Assembly (NCBI RefSeq): GCF_014268595.2
Contig: NZ_CP077091.1
Location: 456,501 to 520,500, forward strand
Direction: 5' to 3'
Source: Pseudomonas hamedanensis
GTDB lineage: Bacteria > Pseudomonadota > Gammaproteobacteria > Pseudomonadales > Pseudomonadaceae
Length of the DNA: 64,000 nucleotides
Each line of letters starts with the position of its first letter. The stretch's first letter is position 1. Under the pieces are notes generated by a model that worked only from the letters and a program-made list of their open reading frames with translations, made no database searches and had not been told where the DNA came from. This document shows positions 19,088 through 26,116 of the stretch, in pieces. The position numbers and the translations under genes are program-made.

Positions 19088-19855
19088 TCAGGACAGGAAC
19101 CCGCCGTCCACATTCAGCGCAACACCGGTGGTGTAGCTCGACGCGTCGCTGGCTAGGTAGAGCACCGCTCCGGCCATTTCGCTCGGGTCGGCGACGCGTT
19201 TGAGCGGGATTTGCGTCAGTGCCTGTTTCAGGATCGCGTCGTTCTTCACCAGCGCCGAGGCAAATTTGGTGTCGGTCAGGCCTGGCAGCAGGGCATTGCA
19301 GCGGATGCCGAACTGCGCGCATTCCTTGGCGAAGACTTTGGTCATGTTGATCACCGCGGCCTTGGTCACCGAGTAGATCCCCTGGAAAATCCCCGGCGAG
19401 ATGCCGTTGATCGAGGCGACGTTGATGATGCTGCCGCCACCGTTTTCGCGCATCAACTTGCCGGCTTCCACCGACATGAAGAAGTAACCGCGAATGTTCA
19501 CGTCGACGGTTTTCTGAAAGGCACCCAGATCGGTGTCGAGCACGTTGCAGAACTGTGGGTTGGTGGCGGCGTTGTTGACCAGGATATCGAGGCGGCCGAA
19601 CTGTTCCTTGATCCCGGCAAACACTTGGCTGATCTGCTCCATCTCACCGATGTGGCAGGCGACGGCGGTGGCTTTGCCGCCGGCGGCGATGATTGCGTCG
19701 GCGACGTGCTGGCAACCGTCGAGTTTGCGGCTCGAGACGATCACGTGGGCGCCTTGCTGGGCCAGCAGTTTGGCGATCGCTTCACCGATGCCACGGCTGG
19801 CGCCGGAGACGAACGCGATTTTGCCGTCGAGGTCGAACAACTGAGTCTTGGACAT
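19088..19855 (-). CDS. SDR-family oxidoreductase
   Basis: A 255-residue classical short-chain dehydrogenase. It has the NAD(P) motif SGASRGIGEA at about residues 18-27, NNAA at about 93-96, the active-site Ser in NVASINGIS, and YSVTK with the catalytic Tyr and Lys. The C-terminus VALNVDGGFLS is standard. It is the second gene of a minus-strand pair, 37 bp downstream of the aminoglycoside-phosphotransferase-like gene. This pair commonly accompanies acyl-CoA dehydrogenase genes in Pseudomonas, suggesting a role in acyl-CoA or hydroxy-acid catabolism. Substrate not determinable. Confidence 0.88.
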   Translation of the reverse strand: MSKTQLFDLDGKIAFVSGASRGIGEAIAKLLAQQGAHVIVSSRKLDGCQHVADAIIAAGGKATAVACHIGEMEQISQVFAGIKEQFGRLDILVNNAATNPQFCNVLDTDLGAFQKTVDVNIRGYFFMSVEAGKLMRENGGGSIINVASINGISPGIFQGIYSVTKAAVINMTKVFAKECAQFGIRCNALLPGLTDTKFASALVKNDAILKQALTQIPLKRVADPSEMAGAVLYLASDASSYTTGVALNVDGGFLS

Positions 19856-19892
19856 AGGGTTCCCTTGTGAAAAGTCTTGTTGGAGGCCTGGG

Positions 19893-20960
19893 TCAGAGGC
19901 TCGATTTCGAAATGACCTGCAAGCTCATCTGCTCGAGCAGTTTGTTCATGTGAATGAACTGCGCGAAGCGTTTGTCCTGGGTCTGGCCATGGTAGAAGCG
20001 GTAGTAGATCTGCTGCACGATGCCGGCCAGACGGAACAGGCCGTAGGTGTAGTAGAAGTCGAAATTGTCGATCTGGATGCCCGAGCGCTCGGCGTAGTAA
20101 TCGACGAACTCACGGCGGGTCAGCATGCCCGGTGCGTGGCTCGGCTGGCGGCGCATCAGTTGCACCGGCGCCGGATCGTCGGCCTGGATCCAGTAGGCGA
20201 GGGTGTTGCCCAGGTCCATCAGCGGGTCGCCGAGGGTGGTCAGTTCCCAGTCGAGTACGCCGATGATTTGCATCGGGTTGTCCGGGTCGAGGATGACGTT
20301 ATCGAAGCGGTAATCGTTGTGGACGATGCTTGAGGTCGGGTGGTCGGCCGGCATCTTGTCGTTGAGCCAGGTTTTGACTTTCTCCCAGTGCGGGGCGTCC
20401 GGGGTCAGGGCTTTTTCGTAGCGTTCGCTCCAGCCTTTGATCTGGCGGGCGACGTAGCCTTCAGGCTTGCCGAGGTCGCCGAGGCCGCAGGCGTTGTAGT
20501 CAACGCGGTGCAGTTCGACGAAACGGTCGATGAAGCTTTTGCACAGCGCTTCGGTTTTTGCCGAATCGAGGCCCAGTTCCGGTGGCAGTTCGGCGCGCAG
20601 GATAATGCCGTTGACGCGTTCCATCACGTAGAACTCGGCGCCAATCACGGCTTCGTCGGTGCAATGCACGTAGGCTTTCGGGCAGTACGGAAAGCCGTCA
20701 CGCAATTGATTGAGGATGCGGAATTCACGGCCCATGTCGTGGGCCGATTTGGCCTTGTGGCCGAACGGTGGGCGGCGCAGGACAAACTCCTGCTGCGGGT
20801 ATTCGAGCAGGTAGGTCAGGTTCGACGCACCGCCGGGAAACTGGCTGATTGCAGGTGTGCCGGTCAGGCCCGGAATGTGCGCCTTGAGGTACGGATCGAT
20901 CAGGCTGGCATCGAGTTCTTCGCCGGAGCGGATACGGGTGGACTGGTCAGTAAGCGCCAT
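19893..20960 (-). CDS. Phosphotransferase family protein (ACAD10/11-kinase-like)
   Basis: A 355-residue APH-fold protein. The N-terminal lobe shows FPGGASNLTYLLEY and FVLRRPPFGHKAKSAHDMGREF. The catalytic loop is SIVHNDYRFDNVI with the Asp of HNDYR, and the metal-binding Asp is in GVLDWELTTLGDP. This matches the phosphotransferase group related to the kinase domain of acyl-CoA dehydrogenases 10/11, which phosphorylates 4-hydroxy-acyl-CoA in recently described eukaryotic and bacterial pathways; that role is inferred here. It is the first gene of a pair with the SDR. Confidence 0.87.
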   Translation of the reverse strand: MALTDQSTRIRSGEELDASLIDPYLKAHIPGLTGTPAISQFPGGASNLTYLLEYPQQEFVLRRPPFGHKAKSAHDMGREFRILNQLRDGFPYCPKAYVHCTDEAVIGAEFYVMERVNGIILRAELPPELGLDSAKTEALCKSFIDRFVELHRVDYNACGLGDLGKPEGYVARQIKGWSERYEKALTPDAPHWEKVKTWLNDKMPADHPTSSIVHNDYRFDNVILDPDNPMQIIGVLDWELTTLGDPLMDLGNTLAYWIQADDPAPVQLMRRQPSHAPGMLTRREFVDYYAERSGIQIDNFDFYYTYGLFRLAGIVQQIYYRFYHGQTQDKRFAQFIHMNKLLEQMSLQVISKSSL

Positions 20961-21150
20961 GCTTATCCCTTCTGCTTATTTTGGAGGCCAGACATCATTG
21001 GCTAATCTAATGGCGCGCTCGGTCGCTCACAAGCGCGGGCAGGTCTTATAGGTTAGCGTGTTGCCGAATAATCACCTGTGGGAATGTGCACAACGGGGCG
21101 CAGCCGACTAAGGTTCAGCAGGTATGCCGTGTCCAACAAGGAGAGCGCAA

Positions 21151-21546
21151 ATGGGCTGCCCGCAAGTCTGTGCCAGCGCCACCCTGCAATGCAGCTTCGG
21201 CGCCGCGCCGTCGATGCTCAACGTGTTGCCGGTCAATCGCACCCTGACGGGCGGGATGCCAGCGGCGAACATCATGGATCACATCCCGCTGGTCAACATC
21301 CTGCCGTTCGGCGTGTGCATGAGCATGGCCAATCCGATGGTGGCGGCCGCCACCGCGGCGGCGCTCGGCGTGCTGACGCCGATGCCGTGCATTCCGGCGA
21401 CGGCGACGCCGTGGATCCCAGGGGGGGCGCCGACGCTGTTGCTCGGCGGGATGCCGGCGATCGATGCCAACAGCACATTGATGTGCAACTGGGCGGGGGT
21501 GATCAAGATCGTGATGCCGGGGCAGATGCAGATGCTCATTCCCTGA
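21151..21546 (+). CDS. PAAR-like (DUF4280) protein, type VI secretion-associated
   Basis: A 131-residue protein rich in Gly, Pro and Met, with the DUF4280/PAAR-like opening MGCPQVCASATLQCSFGAAPS and a repeated TP.PC.P pattern (LTPMPCIPATATPWIPGGAPTLLLGGMPAID), ending CNWAGVIKIVMPGQ. Such proteins cap the VgrG spike of type VI secretion systems and load effectors. AAGGAGAG lies 6-7 nt before the ATG at 21151; a codon 27 nt earlier has no ribosome site. No vgrG or effector accompanies it, but a TssA-like C-terminal remnant follows at once, so this is probably the edge of a decayed T6SS island. Confidence 0.85.
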   Translation: MGCPQVCASATLQCSFGAAPSMLNVLPVNRTLTGGMPAANIMDHIPLVNILPFGVCMSMANPMVAAATAAALGVLTPMPCIPATATPWIPGGAPTLLLGGMPAIDANSTLMCNWAGVIKIVMPGQMQMLIP

Positions 21547-21565
21547 GATCCGAGTTGAGTGTGCC

Positions 21566-21644
21566 GGCCCCTTCGCGGGCAAGCCCGCTCCCACATTGGA
21601 ATGCGATCAACTGTGGGAGCGGGCTTGCTCGCGAAGAGGCCGGT
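21566..21644. repeat. REP pair, tail-to-tail, between PAAR-like gene and TssA remnant
   Basis: GGCCCCTTCGCGGGCAAGCCCGCTCCCACA and a partner TGTGGGAGCGGGCTTGCTCGCGAAGAGG. It lies exactly between the intact PAAR-like gene and the truncated fragment. Confidence 0.9.
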
Positions 21645-21699
21645 TCTGCCAACAGAGAGCTGTCAGGCCTGCTGTGGATCCGCCCACCGCCGATACCAC

Positions 21700-22033
21700 C
21701 AGCGCACCCGCGAAATCGGCTTGCCGTCCGCCCCCAACGGCCGCCCATCTTCGGCAAAGCCCTATTCCTCGAAACACCGGCCGCCATGACGCAGCCTGAA
21801 GCGCCGGCAGCGGTGGCCCAGGCTTTGCGCGACCGGCCAGCCGTGACGAGGCGTATCGGCAGTTGCTGCTGATCGCCGAATACCTGGCCCGCACCGAACC
21901 CCACAGCCCGGTGCCGTACCTGATCCGGCGCGGGGTCGAGTGGGGCAATAAACCGTTGAGCGAGTTATTGGGGGAGTTGATCAGCGCCGATGCCGAATCG
22001 CGGCGGTTGTGGACCCTGCTCGGTGTACTTTAG
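21700..22033 (+). pseudogene. Remnant of a TssA/ImpA-family type VI secretion gene (C-terminal part)
   Basis: No start or ribosome site, and the similarity switches frame. The final frame (about 21836-22033) reads RDEAYRQLLLIAEYLARTEPHSPVPYLIRRG and then VEWGNKPLSELLGELI to a stop. This is the classic TssA C-terminal signature HSPVPYLI.R.V.WG. Upstream, in another frame, REIGLP and GRPIFGKALFLETPAA continue the homology, with a frameshift near 21825-21840. The 5' part is absent and replaced by a REP pair. Its stop overlaps that of the convergent hydroxyacid dehydrogenase. Confidence 0.65.
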
Positions 22034-22998
22034 TGCACACGCTGATCGTTGAGCCTGGGCGGCAGCGTGATGGGCGTCAGTACCGGCTCGCCGGAAAAGA
22101 ACGCCATGAGATTTTTGCCCACCAGTTCCACCGTGCCCTGGGTGGCTTCCGGTGACAGGCCGGCGACGTGTGGCGTCAGCAGCACGTTGCTCAGGGCTTT
22201 CAGCGCATCCGCCACGTGCGGCTCGTGGTCGAACACATCCAGCGCGGCGCCGGCGATCCGCCGTTGCTCCAGAGCGCTGATCAGGTCCGCCGTGGCGATC
22301 ACGCTGGCCCGGGCAATGTTGACGATAAAACCGTTCGGTCCGAGGGCGTCAAGCACCGTGCGGGTCACCAGATGCTGGGTGCCGAGTCCGCCGGGGGTGG
22401 CGACGATCAGGAAGTCTGCGGCCCGCGCCAGTTCGGTCGGGGTCGAGCAGAAGGCATAAGGCACATCGCTGCGCATCTGGCGGCTGTGATAGCAGATCTG
22501 CATGTCGAAGCCCAAGGCCGCGCGTTTGGCGATTGCCATGCCCACCGCACCCAATCCAAGAATGCCCAGACGTTTGCCGGCCAGCGACGGACGCATGATC
22601 TTCGGCCATTCACCGCGGCGAACGGCAGCGTCGCAACGCGCAATGTCACGCACCAGCGCCAACAGCATCGCCATTGCATGGTCGGCTACCGAGGAGGCGT
22701 TGACGCCGGCCCCGTTGGTGACGGTAATGCCGCGGTCGCTGGCCGCTTGCAGGTCGACTTGCTCGTAACCGGCGCCGATCACCGTGATGATTTTCAGCGC
22801 GGGCAGGGCGGCGATTTCATCGGCGTTCAGGCCCAGCGGGCCACGGGTCAGCACCGCATCGATGCGGCTGCCGTGGGTGACGATGGCTTGCGCACGCTCG
22901 GCCGGCGTAGGGGCGAGAATCAGGTGAAAGCCTTGACGTTCGAGAATCGGCAGATAGTCATTGATGGTTTCAACCAGTACCAGAACGGTTGCGGGCAT
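22030..22998 (-). CDS. D-2-hydroxyacid dehydrogenase (hydroxypyruvate/glyoxylate reductase type)
   Basis: A 322-residue D-isomer-specific 2-hydroxyacid dehydrogenase. The NAD domain has GILGLGAVGMAIAKRA. The catalytic triad is visible: Arg in NIARASVI, Glu in FDHEPHV, and His in LTPHVAGLS. HSRQ after the beta-2 strand suggests NADPH preference. Length is standard (310-335). It is a lone gene, convergent with the TssA remnant, with 273 bp of non-coding sequence before the next gene. It belongs to the same superfamily as the operon gene at 42557-43513 but is clearly distinct in sequence. Confidence 0.9.
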   Translation of the reverse strand: MPATVLVLVETINDYLPILERQGFHLILAPTPAERAQAIVTHGSRIDAVLTRGPLGLNADEIAALPALKIITVIGAGYEQVDLQAASDRGITVTNGAGVNASSVADHAMAMLLALVRDIARCDAAVRRGEWPKIMRPSLAGKRLGILGLGAVGMAIAKRAALGFDMQICYHSRQMRSDVPYAFCSTPTELARAADFLIVATPGGLGTQHLVTRTVLDALGPNGFIVNIARASVIATADLISALEQRRIAGAALDVFDHEPHVADALKALSNVLLTPHVAGLSPEATQGTVELVGKNLMAFFSGEPVLTPITLPPRLNDQRVH

Positions 22999-23272
22999 TG
23001 CGCGGCTCCTGTGATCGGCGGCGGGGGATGGTCGCGAAAGTCATTCAGAGTGCTGAATCCGCAGCGGCTTGGCAATCGCTGTCATCCGCGCCGCAATGCT
23101 CTGATTCTGGACGGCATCGAGCAAGAAGCAAGGGCTGGCAGTGCACCGGTGGTCCGCTGCGCTGCCGCCATCCTGCCGATTGACGCAACTCTTTAGCGAA
23201 GGCGCCCATTCTGACGAGCGCCGACCTGGAACGTTATGTCGGCGCCATGGACTCGGGCTGTCAACCGGCGGA

Positions 23273-23656
23273 TCAGGTGACGTACTGCGCCAGGCCGTTG
23301 CCGAATGACCAGTTCTCTTTTTTCACTTCTACCAGATTGATGAACACATCCTCCAGGCGCACCGCCAATTGTGCGTGAAGACTCTCGGCGATGGTTTTGA
23401 ACAGCAACTGCTTTTTCTCCACCGTGCGACCTTCGCTGATGGTGATCTGGATGAACACCACGCCCTCGCTGCGCTGGATGCCGAGGTATTGCGGATCGTA
23501 GACAAAGTGCTGGCGGTCGTGTTCGGCGAGGATCTGAAAGTTATCGTGTTCCGGCACATCGATACAGCTGCGCAGGGCGGCGTAGATCTGTTCGCCGATA
23601 CGTTTGGCGAAGGTGGGGTCGGGGTTTTGATGGATGTCGACGCGAACCAGTGGCAT
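23273..23656 (-). CDS. Tautomerase-superfamily protein, malonate semialdehyde decarboxylase-like
   Basis: A 127-residue protein with Pro right after the initiator Met (MPLVRVDIHQNPDP), the catalytic base of the superfamily after Met removal. Its length and C-terminal ENWSFGNGLAQYVT match the MSAD group (family pattern WSFG.G.A..L). A charged segment EHDRQHFVYDPQYLGIQRS lies where MSAD has its substrate loop, and an Arg in ISEGRTVEKK follows. No 3-chloroacrylate genes are near, so the natural substrate may be another small keto acid. Single gene, minus strand. Confidence 0.8.
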   Translation of the reverse strand: MPLVRVDIHQNPDPTFAKRIGEQIYAALRSCIDVPEHDNFQILAEHDRQHFVYDPQYLGIQRSEGVVFIQITISEGRTVEKKQLLFKTIAESLHAQLAVRLEDVFINLVEVKKENWSFGNGLAQYVT

Positions 23657-24156
23657 GGCAGACTCCTGGGGTGAGTGGCTTCTCTCAAGCTAGATCAAAC
23701 ACGGGATTCTGGCGGGCGATTGGTTTGGAATCGTTTGGATTTCTGTGTATGAGGGAGCTTACGAGACTCGCGGATTTTGCCTACGGGGATGGCAGATGTG
23801 TCTGCTAGCCAGCATTTGCTGAAACCGAAATGATGGATGCAAGAAGGCGACGCTGATCAAGTATGTGCTTGCCGCGGATGCCCATGACAAGCCAGGGAAG
23901 GCACATGTTTTTTGATGATCGCGAAAGTACTGAATTGAAAAGCTTCAGACGGAAGCTCAAAAACTCGGGGCGGAGAAGCGCAAGCTCTTGGCTGAGGAAG
24001 CAAAGCTGAAGCGCGAGACGTTCTTTTATCCGCTCGTGGCAGGCGCCGCAGTGTTAACTGCATTCGCGTCTGTGTTTGGACTATTCCTCAAATTGTAAAA
24101 CCACCGGACAAGGAACTCGTCACAACCCTCCGCTTATTTCAAATAACGAGACGATT
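23657..24156. other. 500-bp gap holding a small-gene fragment
   Basis: It contains the fragment at 23934-24098 and otherwise nothing recognisable. Base composition is more AT-rich than the flanking genes, hinting at acquired or decaying sequence. Confidence 0.5.
23934..24098 (+). pseudogene. Fragment of a small coiled-coil membrane protein
   Basis: Fifty-four codons open directly after a TGA, without ATG, GTG or TTG in a usable place. The translation is a charged helix (EKLQTEAQKLGAEKRKLLAEE) followed by one membrane segment (YPLVAGAAVLTAFASVFGLFL) and stop. ATG-led sequence in another frame precedes it (MIAKVLN), consistent with a frameshifted gene. It could instead be an intact gene with an error at 23931. 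Not a recognised family. Confidence 0.4.
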
Positions 24157-24339
24157 ATGAATTCAGAACAACGCAGGGCCAGAATAGAAAGGCTGTATGA
24201 AGAAGAGCTTGATTTCAGGGAGGCCATGAGACCTTTCCACAAAGCCGAGATGCGTGAAGCGCTTATGCTTTTTGGTCTTGGTATGTTGTTGGCTGCCATC
24301 GGTATCGGACTCGCGTTCGTGTTGGCCCGAACCCTTTGA
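24157..24339 (+). CDS. Small single-TM hypothetical protein
   Basis: Sixty residues: a charged amphipathic N-terminus (MNSEQRRARIERLYEEELDF) and one C-terminal membrane helix (ALMLFGLGMLLAAIGIGLAFVLA). The ATG at 24157 is the only start before the charged helix; the ribosome site (AACGAGACG) is weak. It repeats the architecture of the fragment 60 bp upstream, a charged helix followed by a terminal TM, though the sequences are not alike. Function unknown. Confidence 0.5.
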   Translation: MNSEQRRARIERLYEEELDFREAMRPFHKAEMREALMLFGLGMLLAAIGIGLAFVLARTL

Positions 24340-24583
24340 TGTTGCGCATCGGCGTCCGCTTCGTTCCAGTAAACGACACGTATCATCTCGGATAACGACA
24401 GTTAATATCCTGAAAACGACTGCTCATCAATCTGCTCCGCACAACCATTCCTCAGCTAAGTCTTTGCTTCGCTTGATTTATCACGGAGAATCGCGCCCCT
24501 GTTTCGGCCGGAGCATGTCTGTCGGTTTTTTCCGACGCGTCCCGACCGAGTGGCAAGTGACCGGAATGCGGAGATCCGACCGG

Positions 24584-25864
24584 ATGAATGATCAGGCCAA
24601 TAGCCTCGAAAAGCGCTTTGACGCAGCAGCCCCCGCTGAACTTTCGAGCTGGAATCGCCAGGACACCACCTGGATGCTGGGACTGTTTGGGACGGCCATT
24701 GGCGCCGGTACCCTGTTTTTGCCGATCAATGCAGGGCTGGGTGGCTTCTGGCCGCTGGTGATCCTCGCGCTGCTGGCGTTCCCGATGACGTTCTACGCCC
24801 ACCGTGGACTGACCCGTTTTGTATTGTCCGGTCGTGAAGGAGCCGACATCACCGAAGTGGTCGAGCAGCATTTCGGCATCAAGGCGGGTGCGTTGATCAC
24901 GCTGCTGTATTTCTTCGCGATCTTTCCGATCCTGCTGATCTACAGCGTCGGCCTGACCAACACGGTCGCCAGTTTCCTTGAGCACCAACTGCACATCACG
25001 CCGCCGCCGCGTGTGCTGCTGTCGTTCGTGCTGATTCTCGGGCTGCTGGCCGTGGTGCGTTGCGGTGAGCAGGCCATCGTCAAGGCCATGAGCCTGATGG
25101 TTTACCCGTTCATCGTCGCGCTGCTGTTTCTCGCGGTGTACCTGATTCCGCACTGGAACGGCGGCATCCTCGCCACGGCATCGCAGGTGCCGGCGCCGTC
25201 GGCGCTGCTGCATACCCTGTGGCTGGCGATTCCGGTGATGGTGTTCTCGTTCAACCATTCACCCATCATCTCGGCGTTTGCGGTGGATCAGAAGCGCCGT
25301 TACGGCGTGCACGCCGAGGCGCGCAGTTCGCAGATCCTCTCCCGCGCCCATGCGTTGATGGTGCTGATGGTGCTGTTCTTTGTGTTCAGCTGCGTGCTGA
25401 CCCTGTCGCCGGAACAACTGGCTGAGGCGAAAGCGCAGAACCTGTCGATCCTGTCGTACCTGGCCAACCACTTCAGCAACCCGACCATTGCCTTCGCCGC
25501 GCCGTTGATTGCGTTCGTGGCGATTTCCAAGTCATTCCTCGGTCACTACATCGGTGCCAGCGAAGGCCTCAAAGGCCTGATCGTCAAGAGTGGCAAGCGT
25601 CCGGGTGCCAAGGCGCTGGATCGCATCGTCGCGGCGTTTATGCTGGTGATCTGCTGGATCGTGGCGACGCTGAATCCGAGCATCCTGGGCATGATCGAAA
25701 CCATCGGTGGCCCGGTGATTGCGGCGATCCTGTTCCTGATGCCGATGTACGCCATCCGTAAAGTGCCAGCGATGGCCCGTTATCGCGGCCAGGCCTCGAA
25801 CGTGTTTGTCACGGCGGTGGGCCTGGTGGCGATTTCGGCGCTGGTTTACAAGCTGACGATGTAA
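24584..25864 (+). CDS. HAAAP-family amino acid permease (serine/threonine, SdaC/TdcC-like)
   Basis: A 426-residue permease with about 11 hydrophobic segments of the hydroxy/aromatic amino acid permease family. Diagnostic stretches are MLGLFGTAIGAGTLFLPINAGLGGFWP in the first helix, HRGLTRFVLSG, VMVFSFNHSPIISAF in the middle, and AFVAISKSFLGHYIGASEGL. ATG 24584 has GGAG 10 nt upstream; longer frames upstream lack family similarity. A strong terminator follows 22 bp after the stop. Likely imports serine or threonine with protons; which one is not decided by sequence. Confidence 0.9.
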   Translation: MNDQANSLEKRFDAAAPAELSSWNRQDTTWMLGLFGTAIGAGTLFLPINAGLGGFWPLVILALLAFPMTFYAHRGLTRFVLSGREGADITEVVEQHFGIKAGALITLLYFFAIFPILLIYSVGLTNTVASFLEHQLHITPPPRVLLSFVLILGLLAVVRCGEQAIVKAMSLMVYPFIVALLFLAVYLIPHWNGGILATASQVPAPSALLHTLWLAIPVMVFSFNHSPIISAFAVDQKRRYGVHAEARSSQILSRAHALMVLMVLFFVFSCVLTLSPEQLAEAKAQNLSILSYLANHFSNPTIAFAAPLIAFVAISKSFLGHYIGASEGLKGLIVKSGKRPGAKALDRIVAAFMLVICWIVATLNPSILGMIETIGGPVIAAILFLMPMYAIRKVPAMARYRGQASNVFVTAVGLVAISALVYKLTM

Positions 25865-25886
25865 CGTCGCTTCAAGTGAACGACAG

Positions 25887-25918
25887 CCGCTGCACGCCCT
25901 GTGTGCAGCGGTTTTTTT
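25887..25918 (+). terminator. Rho-independent terminator of the amino acid permease
   Basis: Stem CCGCTGCAC/GTGCAGCGG (9 bp) with a 7-nt loop followed by seven T residues. Confidence 0.92.
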
Positions 25919-25941
25919 ACGTTCGCATGGCGACGATCCCT

Positions 25942-26029
25942 TGTAGGAGTGAGCCTGCTCGCGATAGCGGTGCGTCAGGTATACATACGTGTCTGAATAA
26001 GCGCTATCGCGAGCAGGCTCACTCCTACA
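25942..26029. repeat. REP pair
   Basis: Facing TGTAGGAGTGAGCCTGCTCGCGATAGCGG units between the permease terminator and the acnB terminator. Confidence 0.95.
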
Positions 26030-26062
26030 GGGGATTTGCGGTGGTTCTGGATTGTTACAGGC

Positions 26063-26103
26063 AAAAAAAACGCCGCTCATCTGACGATGGGCGGCGTTTT
26101 TTA
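26063..26103 (-). terminator. Terminator of acnB (symmetrical)
   Basis: AACGCCGC and GCGGCGTT arms with a 14-nt loop, A-run on the left and T-run on the right. It works for minus-strand acnB and could also stop plus-strand transcripts. Confidence 0.9.
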
Positions 26104-26116
26104 TTGCGTTGCAGCG

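Noticed and set aside
24254..24583. Upstream extension of the amino acid permease by 110 residues
   Set aside because: The added residues have no family similarity and overlap the small membrane gene. A ribosome site supports 24584.
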